Assembly (NCBI GenBank): GCA_026987155.1
Contig: JALSNG010000106.1
Coordinates: 1 to 6,471 of the forward strand
Source of the DNA: Thermococcus sp.
GTDB taxonomy: Archaea > Methanobacteriota_B > Thermococci > Thermococcales > Thermococcaceae
Direction of reading: 5' to 3'
DNA: 6,471 nt
Of this stretch, positions 1 to 5,210 are shown piece after piece. A program made the translations under genes and the position numbers. Position 1 is the stretch's first letter; each line of letters begins with the position of its first letter. The notes under the pieces are model-generated. The model had not been told where the DNA came from and made no database searches. It saw only the letters and a list, made by a program, of their open reading frames with translations.

Positions 1-1
1 T

Positions 2-118
2 GCCGAGATGGTGGCTGACCTCGTAACGAAGGGAAGAACGAACCTCCCAGTCGAGTGGTATGACCCGTACCGCTTTGAAAAGGGAGAACTCCGCGGAAAA
101 GCATTGCAAATGGGCTGA
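2..118 (+). CDS. C-terminal end of an FAD-dependent amine oxidoreductase, probably proline dehydrogenase / sarcosine oxidase beta subunit (partial)
   Basis: Only the last 38 codons are in the window; the gene begins upstream and stops at TGA 116-118. The tail contains WYDPYRFEKGELRG and ends in ALQMG. From memory this resembles the C-terminus of the DAO-family FAD subunit (beta subunit of the PDH1 L-proline dehydrogenase, often annotated as sarcosine oxidase beta) of Thermococcales. That enzyme oxidises L-proline using FAD inside a multi-subunit complex whose beta gene is usually last in the operon. The T-rich terminator directly after this stop codon fits a last gene. No catalytic or FAD-binding motif is visible in this fragment, so the family call depends on the C-terminal signature alone. 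Another DAO-family oxidoreductase is the main alternative. Confidence 0.6.
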   Translation, partial: AEMVADLVTKGRTNLPVEWYDPYRFEKGELRGKALQMG

Positions 119-120
119 AG

Positions 121-137
121 TTTTTCTTTTTTCTTTT
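121..137 (+). terminator. T-rich archaeal terminator after the proline-dehydrogenase-like gene
   Basis: Three runs of T (5, 6 and 4 bases) separated by single C residues begin three bases after the TGA stop. There is no hairpin before them. Oligo-T tracts without a stem are the normal intrinsic termination signal in Thermococcales. Confidence 0.7.
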
Positions 138-240
138 AGAGGGGTCTATATGGAGCTCTTCCAGCTATAGCTTCGGGGCATGTGCAAGAATGACCTTCCA
201 TGGTTTATGAGCATATGTAAACTTTAGATTAGCAAGTTAA

Positions 241-256
241 CAAGCTTTATAGCTTG
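241..256 (+). repeat. Inverted repeat with a TATA-like core upstream of the ATPase pseudogene
   Basis: The arms CAAGCT (241-246) and AGCTTG (251-256) are perfect reverse complements around the spacer TTAT. The repeat contains TTTATAG (246-252), which looks like a TATA box. It is only about 19 bases from the ATG at 268, too close for normal archaeal spacing if that ATG is the start. A weaker TATA-like TTTAGA lies near 223-228. The repeat may be an operator overlapping a promoter, or chance in AT-rich DNA. Confidence 0.3.
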
Positions 257-267
257 AATACAGGGTT

Positions 268-1343
268 ATGCCCAAGTGGACGTCTAAAATATCTCTGGTT
301 CCTTTTTCCCTCAACATCGTCATTGGGCCGAGAAGGGTCGGCAAAACCATGGGGATGAAACTCCTCATAAGAGAGCTCTTAAGGAGGGAAGAAAATCCCT
401 ATGCCCTGTTCTACTTCGACTGCGGGGTTTTGGAGAACCACAGGGAAATCGTTGAGGTTGTGAACGAATACATCAAAATCAAGGAGCGCAGGAGGATAAA
501 AACCTCCTACATCTTTCTGGACGAGGTTACGCTCGTGCCTGAGTGGTGGAGAGCCGTTAAGTACCTGGTTGACAGAAGAAAGCTGAAATTGGACGTGATA
601 ACGATTACTGGCTCGGTGACTATAGCCGCAGAAAGGCACATAGGGGCGTTTGGGGACAGGCAGGGCAACGGGAAGACCGTTGAAGTCATGCCGCTCAGCT
701 TTCGAGGATACTATAACTTATTCCATGAGGATTTCTTTTCCTCGAAGGGCCAAGAAGTCTTTGAGGGATATCTTGAAACCGGTGGCTACCTGGCCTACCT
801 CAATCGAAAGCTCAGAACGAATGAGGTCATGTCAGTTATAAAAGCAGATGTTAGAGCACTTGGAAAGAGCACGAGCGCCGCGAGAAATATTATCGGCGCT
901 ATTCTGGATGTGGCTCCAGATCCGGTATCACTCAGGAAGCTCGCAGAGAGAGCGGGCGTCTCGGCCCCAACCGTTAGGGAGTACCTGGAGCTCTTCGAGG
1001 GACTCCACATCCTTCTTCCATCCCCTTCATGGACGCTGGGGGAAGAATCCTCCCAAGAAAGGATAGGAAGTTCGCAATCAGGGACCCCCTCCTGGCGAGG
1101 GCAGTAGCCCAGTGGACCGGGAGGGAGCTGAACAGGAGGGTTCTTTACGAGTGGGTTGTTCAGGAGCACCTCTACCGGAGATTCGGCGAGATCTTCCACT
1201 TTAGAACCGACAGGTACGAGATAGACGCCATCGCTGGCGGCATGAAGGTTGAGGTGGAGTCAGGGCTGTCCAGTAGAGGCTATCCGAGGGACGTCCTCGT
1301 CCTTGAAAGAAGGAACGTGCCGGAGTTTTTGTACGGGCTTTAG
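268..1343 (+). pseudogene. Archaeal AAA ATPase (AAA_14 / DUF4143 type), frameshifted
   Basis: The first part (268 to about 1020, 251 codons) has a Walker A P-loop GPRRVGKT at residues 20-27, a Walker B YIFLDE at 81-86, an ITITGS sensor-like strand at 111-116, and a winged-helix-like segment around residues 217-247 (KLAERAGVSAPTVREYL). In this frame the protein then runs into 28 unrelated residues and a TAG at 1105-1107. The family C-terminus continues in the next frame, overlapping back to about 1020 (PFMDAGGRILPRKDRKFAIR, then YEIDAIAGG and KVEVESG) and stops at 1341-1343. Restoring one lost base near 1018-1024 (CCATCCCC in place of a plausible CCAATCCCC) gives an uninterrupted protein of about 358 residues. 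Relatives are typically 400 or more residues; here about 40 N-terminal residues before the P-loop domain seem absent, and in-frame stops lie at 250 and 238. These ATPases are common, often multicopy, in Thermococcales; their cellular role is poorly known. Sequencing error or programmed frameshifting would be alternatives to true inactivation. Confidence 0.8.
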
Positions 1344-1409
1344 GTGCGAAACCCAATTCCGAAAGTATCAATTCGATGGGCTCCGGACTGAGCTCCCCGG
1401 CGAGCATTG

Positions 1410-1457
1410 GACAGGCTGATTTACCCTGTCATTTCTACAATTTTTCGAAGAATTTTT
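1410..1457 (+). terminator. Possible hairpin plus T-tract terminator after the ATPase pseudogene
   Basis: GACAGG (1410-1415) and CCTGTC (1425-1430) can pair across a nine-base loop. They are followed by T-runs at 1441-1445 and 1452-1457. The T-runs alone would serve as archaeal terminators; the stem may be incidental. The rest of the 1344-1590 spacer holds only the promoter of the next gene. Confidence 0.4.
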
Positions 1458-1520
1458 TGCTAACATTCAGATAATTACTTTGGCATATAGTCTTTTGTGT
1501 CATGTTTCCAAGAAAACTTC

Positions 1521-1536
1521 GGCAAACTCTATAAAC
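1521..1536 (+). promoter_or_regulatory. BRE/TATA promoter of the 447-residue flavoprotein gene
   Basis: GGCAAACTCTATAAAC fits the archaeal pattern of an A-rich BRE followed by a TATA box (core CTATAAA at 1529-1535). Transcription would start about 25 bases downstream, near 1557-1560, leaving a leader of about 30 bases before ATG 1591. The box lies inside the longer reading frame that could begin with TTG at 1480, which argues against that earlier start. Confidence 0.6.
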
Positions 1537-1578
1537 CGTGAGGTTTTGTGGTTATGGGCGTGCTCGCGAGGATATGCT

Positions 1579-1584
1579 GAGGGA
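1579..1584 (+). promoter_or_regulatory. Ribosome binding site fixing the start at 1591
   Basis: GAGGGA lies six bases upstream of ATG 1591. Together with the promoter at 1521-1536 and the FAD-binding strand that begins four residues after the methionine, it supports 1591 over upstream start codons. Confidence 0.6.
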
Positions 1585-1590
1585 TTCCCA

Positions 1591-2934
1591 ATGAAGAACG
1601 TTGATGTTTTAGTGCTGGGAGGAGGAGCCGCAGGCATCGTGGCGGCTATGACTGCCAAACAGAACTACCCCGACAGAGAGGTTCTTGTAATCAGGCGCGA
1701 GGAAAGGGTTCTCGTTCCGTGTGGGATACCCTATATTTTTGGAACTCTGGGGAGTGTTGAAAAGGACCTCATCCCTGATGGGATGCTCGAAAAGGCCGGA
1801 GTCGAGCTTCTGATTGGAGATGTAACGGACGTGAACCTCCAGAAAAAAATAGCCACCACATCCGAAGGGGAAGAGGTAAGGTTCGACAAACTAATACTCG
1901 CCACCGGTTCCGTACCGGTTAAACCCCCCATAGAGGGTCTTGACAAGGATGGCGTCTTTTACATAAAGAAGGATGCTCAATACCTAAGGAATCTGTTCGA
2001 AAGGGTGAAAGAGAGCGAAAGAATAATCATAGTGGGGGGCGGTTTCATAGGGGTCGAACTCGCAGACGAGATTAGGAAACTCGGAAAGGAAGTTATCGTA
2101 GTGGAGATGAGAGACCACATACTCCAGGCCTCCTTCGACGATGAGTTCTGTGTACTGGCCGAGGAAGAACTCAGAAGACAGGGTGTCGAGCTCTACACAG
2201 GGAGGGTAGTGAAAAAGGTGCTCGGTGAGGACAGGGTCAAAGGAGTACTGCTCTCGGGGGACGTTAAGCTAACAGCAGACCTTGTAATAGTTTCAGCCGG
2301 GATGAAGCCGAACACGAAACTGGCCGAACAGATGGGATTGCGAGTCAGCCGGTATGGCATTGAAGTCGACGAGTACATGAGAACATCCCATCCAGATGTA
2401 TTTGCAGTGGGGGACTGCGCCGAGAAGAGGGATTTCTTCACGAGGAAGCCAAAACCGGTCATGCTGGCCTCGGTAGCTACTGCGGAGGCAAGAATCGCCG
2501 GCGCCAACTTGTACAGGATAAAGGCCTTCAGACAGTTCAGGGGGACACTCGGGATCTTTGCAACCAAAATAGGAAAACTCTCACTCGGGGCCGCAGGACT
2601 AATTGAAAGAACAGCAAAGAAGGAAGGCTTTGAATACGTCGTGGGTAGGAGTAAGGTTCCAAACAGACATCCACCCAGCCTACCGGAAACGGGAGAGATC
2701 TTTACGAAGCTGATCTTCACCAAGCAGGGGGGATTCTTCCTCGGGGGTCAGGTAGCAGGCGGAAACGAAGTAGGCGTGCTGATAAACCTCATAGGAATGG
2801 CGATAGAAAGCGGCTACACTGCATCCCAATATCTGAGCCTCCAGATTGGAACCCACCCCCTCTTAACCCCGGCACCTACAACGCCGGCTACACTAAAAGC
2901 CGCAGAGGATGCGCTGAGGAAAATCTATCCCTAA
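1591..2934 (+). CDS. FAD/NAD(P)-dependent pyridine nucleotide-disulfide oxidoreductase (NADH oxidase / CoA-disulfide reductase-like), 447 aa
   Basis: A cytosolic two-dinucleotide-binding flavoprotein expected to move electrons from NADH through FAD to a disulfide, persulfide, sulfur or oxygen. Visible motifs are the FAD Rossmann motif GGGAAG (residues 10-15), a single redox cysteine in VPCGIPYIFG (Cys44), ILATGS (102-107), the NAD motif GGGFIG (149-154) with Glu172 ending the second strand (favours NADH over NADPH), and the second FAD motif VFAVGDCAE (270-278). The length matches the family (about 440-450). The C-terminal dimerisation domain is divergent. Where CoA-disulfide reductases and NADH oxidases have a YYPG-type segment and a YAPP-type segment, this protein has RHPPSLPETG (359-368) and IGTHPLLTPAP (419-429), so the tyrosines that assist CoA disulfide chemistry seem absent. 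The start at 1591 follows from the GAGGGA site and TATA box. The galactokinase gene follows after 47 bases with its own TATA box, so co-transcription is possible but not required. The family is certain; the substrate is not. Confidence 0.88.
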   Translation: MKNVDVLVLGGGAAGIVAAMTAKQNYPDREVLVIRREERVLVPCGIPYIFGTLGSVEKDLIPDGMLEKAGVELLIGDVTDVNLQKKIATTSEGEEVRFDKLILATGSVPVKPPIEGLDKDGVFYIKKDAQYLRNLFERVKESERIIIVGGGFIGVELADEIRKLGKEVIVVEMRDHILQASFDDEFCVLAEEELRRQGVELYTGRVVKKVLGEDRVKGVLLSGDVKLTADLVIVSAGMKPNTKLAEQMGLRVSRYGIEVDEYMRTSHPDVFAVGDCAEKRDFFTRKPKPVMLASVATAEARIAGANLYRIKAFRQFRGTLGIFATKIGKLSLGAAGLIERTAKKEGFEYVVGRSKVPNRHPPSLPETGEIFTKLIFTKQGGFFLGGQVAGGNEVGVLINLIGMAIESGYTASQYLSLQIGTHPLLTPAPTTPATLKAAEDALRKIYP

Positions 2935-2944
2935 CTCGCTACAC

Positions 2945-2952
2945 TTAAATAT
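2945..2952 (+). promoter_or_regulatory. TATA box of the galactokinase gene
   Basis: TTAAATAT lies 10 bases after the stop of the flavoprotein gene and about 30 bases before ATG 2982. Normal archaeal spacing would put the transcription start near 2973-2976, giving a very short leader. A GGTGG sequence at 2973-2977, four bases before the ATG, could act as a ribosome binding site only if transcription begins slightly earlier or is read through from upstream. Confidence 0.5.
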
Positions 2953-2965
2953 TGGAGACCCAATA
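2950..2965 (+). promoter_or_regulatory. Operator-like inverted repeat in the galactokinase promoter
   Basis: TATTGG (2950-2955) and CCAATA (2960-2965) are perfect inverted arms around AGAC. The repeat overlaps the downstream edge of the TATA box and lies before the predicted transcription start, where an archaeal repressor would block TBP/TFB or RNA polymerase. It does not match the Thermococcales glycolytic motif (TATCAC-N5-GTGATA). Operator function is inferred; six-base arms can arise by chance. Confidence 0.4.
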
Positions 2966-2981
2966 AAATAGCGGTGGAAGA

Positions 2982-4043
2982 ATGTATCGGGCTGATTCCC
3001 CAGGCAGGATAAACCTGATGGGCGAACACACCGATTACGCCCTCGGCTACGTCATGCCTATGGCGATAAACCTCTACACCGTTGTCCACGCTCAAATGGG
3101 CAACACGGTAAGGATTTACTCCCAAGTATTCCGCGATGTTCATGAGTTCTCGATATCAAACCAGCAGAAAGAGAACAACTGGTCGGATCACGTCCGCTCC
3201 GTTTTCTGGGTTCTCCGGGAAGAGGGACACCGGATCGGCGGTCTGAAAGCAATAGTTGGGGGAGACCTCCCCATTGCTTCGGGTCTGGGCTCCTCGGCAA
3301 GTATCAAGGTGGCGTTTCTGTCACTTCTCAATGAGATGTACGGACTAAACCTTCTGCCCGTTGAAGTCGCCCTCCTTGCCAAAAAAGCCGAGAACAAATA
3401 TATGGACGTCCCTGCCGGGATCTCCGACCCATTCAGCATCGTGAGTGGAAAAAAGGACCACGTTCTCTTTATAGATACTGACACACTGAACTACTCGTAC
3501 CTAAAGTTCCCAAGGGACTGGAGGCTCATAGCGTTTTACACCGGCATACCCCGGGAAGTGGCGAGTTCCAAGTACGCGGAGCGAAAAAGAATGGCGGAAG
3601 AGGTTCTAAACCTTCTCGGAAAACACAGCTCGATATATGTGAACGAGAGCGAACTCCGCACACTCCCTTCACTATATAGGAAGGCATTCGGATATATAGT
3701 AAGGGAAAACCGGCGTGTTCTTGAGGCGAGGGATGCCCTTCGCACGGGTGACCTCGAGGACTTTGGAGAGTTAATGACAACATCCCACTGGGACCTTGCA
3801 AGAAACTACGACGTCAGCAGCGAAGAACTTGACTTTCTGGTTAAAAAGTCCGTTGAACTCGGGGCTTACGGAGCCAAGATGACGGGGGCCGGTTTTGGGG
3901 GGTCGGTGGTAATACTAACTGACAGCGAAAAGGCCACCAGAATCGCCGAGGGGCTAACGGAGCTCTACGAGGAAAGGTTCAACTGGGAGGCTGAGTACCA
4001 CGTGGTCGTCCCGAGTGATGGGGTGAAGGTCAGAAGGATGTGA
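2982..4043 (+). CDS. galK: Galactokinase (GHMP kinase family), 353 aa
   Basis: It phosphorylates the anomeric position of D-galactose with ATP to give alpha-D-galactose 1-phosphate, the first step of the Leloir pathway, in the cytosol. The galactokinase signature PGRINLMGEHTDY is at residues 7-19 (Arg9, Glu15, His16 and Asp18 expected at the sugar site). The GHMP ATP-binding loop PIASGLGSSAS is at 97-107. The catalytic aspartate is Asp149 in GISDPF, Tyr198 sits in SSKYAERK, and the third motif MTGAGFGGS is at 300-308. The length matches the roughly 350-residue Pyrococcus furiosus enzyme, which I recall as similar along its whole length. ATG 2982 is the only reasonable start, since an in-frame TAA lies at 2964-2966. 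Two motif positions differ from the usual galactokinase: GLGSS instead of GLSSS, and SDPF instead of a (L/M)DQF-type sequence. No galT or glycosidase gene is adjacent. The gene has its own TATA box and a possible operator. A related sugar kinase with shifted specificity is possible. Confidence 0.92.
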   Translation: MYRADSPGRINLMGEHTDYALGYVMPMAINLYTVVHAQMGNTVRIYSQVFRDVHEFSISNQQKENNWSDHVRSVFWVLREEGHRIGGLKAIVGGDLPIASGLGSSASIKVAFLSLLNEMYGLNLLPVEVALLAKKAENKYMDVPAGISDPFSIVSGKKDHVLFIDTDTLNYSYLKFPRDWRLIAFYTGIPREVASSKYAERKRMAEEVLNLLGKHSSIYVNESELRTLPSLYRKAFGYIVRENRRVLEARDALRTGDLEDFGELMTTSHWDLARNYDVSSEELDFLVKKSVELGAYGAKMTGAGFGGSVVILTDSEKATRIAEGLTELYEERFNWEAEYHVVVPSDGVKVRRM

Positions 4044-4289
4044 ATCCAGCGTTCAGAGCCTTGATTTCGCCTGTTGTTAGATGAACGAACCGTCTGCGGC
4101 CGTAACGGGCGCGGATTTTTCCCTAATCTGCAGCGTCCCTCCGGACCGCGGGCGACTATTTCGCGCACGAGCCCTTCAGTCACCCTGGATAAATCGTTTC
4201 AAACGTCTTAACAGTTCCATTAGCAGAACGTTTGCTGACCTTTGTTCTTGATGGCATGTAGAAGAATTGTGGAGGGAAGAATAAATCTT
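4044..4289. other. Spacer between convergent genes; no convincing gene
   Basis: This 246-base gap separates the stops of galactokinase and the minus-strand lipoprotein gene. A T5 run at 4116-4120 after a GC-rich stretch could help terminate galK. CAAACGT (4200-4206) and ACGTTTG (4228-4234) form a seven-base inverted repeat with a 21-base loop. On the minus strand, 4077-4142 can be read as a short peptide (GGTLQIREKSAPVTAADG...) ending at TAA 4077-4079. A neighbouring frame reads LVREIVARGPEG just upstream of it. This hints at a frameshifted gene remnant, but nothing is recognisable. No tRNA or box C/D RNA was seen. Confidence 0.4.
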
Positions 4290-5123
4290 TCAGGAAACGT
4301 AGCTCTGGGGGATCTCAACTTGCTTTTCAACGTTGATGTCGAAGACAATAAACTCGTCATAGACATGACCTCCCTCGCGAATGTAGAGGTCCCTATCGCC
4401 CCCTTCGAGCCTAACAAGCGCTTCCAGAGAGTACCCCATCCTACCCCCGACGAATTGACCGTTTCTGAAGCGGAGCTCAAGGATTCCATTGCTCACGTTA
4501 AGGCTTACTCTGTTAGGGCCCAGAAACGCCCCGGCCACTTCAAGGAGATCCTTCTGTCCAAGCCGGTAGTAAATAACCTGGGTTCCATTTTCCATGCTCT
4601 CGTTGATGGGGTCCCTTTTCAGATATTTAATCGCAAGGGTCACGACATTGTATTCCCACGTGAGGTTGGCCACCCTTTTGGAGGACACCCCGAGTGTCTC
4701 GTTGCTTAGCCTCACCCAGTGCCCTCCGACCAAAAGGTACACCTCACCGCCAGCAACTACCTCCCTGGTAAAGGTTGATGCCCCGCCTGGAAATGTTACG
4801 ATGGTAGTGTTGACCTCGGCCATTCTTTTAACCAGATCAACGTATCCCCCCTTCTTATAGATTAAGTTCATGTTGTTGTGCTCCGTCAGGTTGTTCCGAA
4901 GGACTGTGAGGTTGAGGATAATGCTCATGTTCTCCCGGTAAGAGAACCGTCTCACTTTCTCCAGATGTTCTGCGAGCTCTTCACGTGAGTAAGTTCGATG
5001 GACAGAGATCCCGTGAGTTCCAGTAGGGGTCTTTGAGGAAGTACCAGTGGGGGTGTGCCCAACACAACCCGCCGACAACACCAACAACAGTACCAGGAGG
5101 AAAACAAGGGCCACCCTTCTCAC
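4290..5123 (-). CDS. Lipoprotein of unknown function, probable glycoprotein, 277 aa
   Basis: I do not recognise a named family. With a GTG start at 5121-5123 the protein begins with a short basic stretch (two Arg), a hydrophobic core (residues 4-16), and a lipobox LSAGC with Cys20 as the predicted lipidated residue. It would be anchored to the outside of the membrane. Residues 21-36 form a Thr/Pro/Gly/Ser linker with two TPTGT repeats, as in many Thermococcales binding proteins and lipoproteins. The body (about 45-277) begins with a charged helix and continues with many short strands. This outline resembles LolA/LppX-like lipid-carrier folds, but that is a guess. Nine N-x-S/T sequons are present (N65, N71, N78, N105, N141, N153, N174, N179, N209). 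The in-frame ATG at 5172-5174 lies upstream of the expected transcription start and would bury the signal peptide behind 17 extra residues, so the GTG with GGGGTG six bases before it is preferred. The gene has its own promoter and follows the NADH oxidase gene on the same strand. Confidence 0.8.
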   Translation of the reverse strand: MRRVALVFLLVLLLVLSAGCVGHTPTGTSSKTPTGTHGISVHRTYSREELAEHLEKVRRFSYRENMSIILNLTVLRNNLTEHNNMNLIYKKGGYVDLVKRMAEVNTTIVTFPGGASTFTREVVAGGEVYLLVGGHWVRLSNETLGVSSKRVANLTWEYNVVTLAIKYLKRDPINESMENGTQVIYYRLGQKDLLEVAGAFLGPNRVSLNVSNGILELRFRNGQFVGGRMGYSLEALVRLEGGDRDLYIREGGHVYDEFIVFDINVEKQVEIPQSYVS

Positions 5124-5129
5124 TTTGCC

Positions 5130-5135
5130 CACCCC
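5130..5135 (-). promoter_or_regulatory. Ribosome binding site of the lipoprotein gene
   Basis: On the minus strand GGGGTG lies six bases upstream of GTG 5121-5123. This is a strong match to the archaeal Shine-Dalgarno sequence, and it decides for the GTG start over the upstream ATG at 5172-5174. Confidence 0.65.
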
Positions 5136-5153
5136 GAAAGACTTCAAACTTCC

Positions 5154-5167
5154 AACTCTAAAGAGTT
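5154..5167 (-). repeat. Inverted repeat at the lipoprotein transcription start
   Basis: The arms AACTCT and AGAGTT are perfect reverse complements with a two-base spacer. The repeat begins about 10 bases downstream of the TATA box and reaches the predicted transcription start near 5154, a common place for archaeal repressor sites. Function is inferred only from position. Confidence 0.35.
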
Positions 5168-5174
5168 CTAACAT

Positions 5175-5190
5175 CTCTTAAGAATTTCGG
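5175..5190 (-). promoter_or_regulatory. BRE/TATA promoter of the lipoprotein gene
   Basis: On the minus strand CCGAAATTCTTAAGAG contains a near-ideal BRE (CGAAA) two bases before a TATA-like CTTAAG. Transcription should start about 25 bases downstream near 5154, giving a leader of about 30 bases before GTG 5123. Confidence 0.6.
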
Positions 5191-5195
5191 TCAAC

Positions 5196-5210
5196 AATTA
5201 AAAAGAAAAG
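5196..5210 (-). terminator. T-rich terminator after the NADH oxidase gene
   Basis: On the minus strand the TAA stop (5211-5213) is followed at once by CTTTTCTTTTTAATT. This separates the NADH oxidase transcript from the lipoprotein gene downstream, which has its own promoter. Confidence 0.65.

Noticed and set aside
180..227. 15-codon open frame starting ATG 180 upstream of the ATPase
   Set aside because: It is very short, without a ribosome binding site, and the peptide shows no convincing similarity to the missing ATPase N-terminus.
795..1199. 134-residue minus-strand reading frame over the ATPase
   Set aside because: It is a shadow frame without motifs; the plus strand encodes conserved ATPase sequence across the same bases.
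1480..1590. N-terminal extension of the flavoprotein from a TTG at 1480
   Set aside because: The extra 37 residues have no family similarity, a TATA box lies within the segment, and a GAGGGA site sits before ATG 1591 where the FAD-binding fold begins.
2193..2723. 176-residue minus-strand reading frame inside the flavoprotein gene
   Set aside because: It lies antisense to motif-rich coding sequence, has a Ser/Pro-rich composition typical of shadow frames, and no ribosome binding site was seen.
4200..4234. CAAACGT/ACGTTTG stem as a terminator or small RNA
   Set aside because: The loop is 21 bases, no T-tract follows on either strand, and there is no supporting context.
4242..4709. 155-residue plus-strand reading frame opposite the lipoprotein gene
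   Set aside because: It is antisense to the well-supported lipoprotein, and the peptide has no recognisable motif or conserved character.
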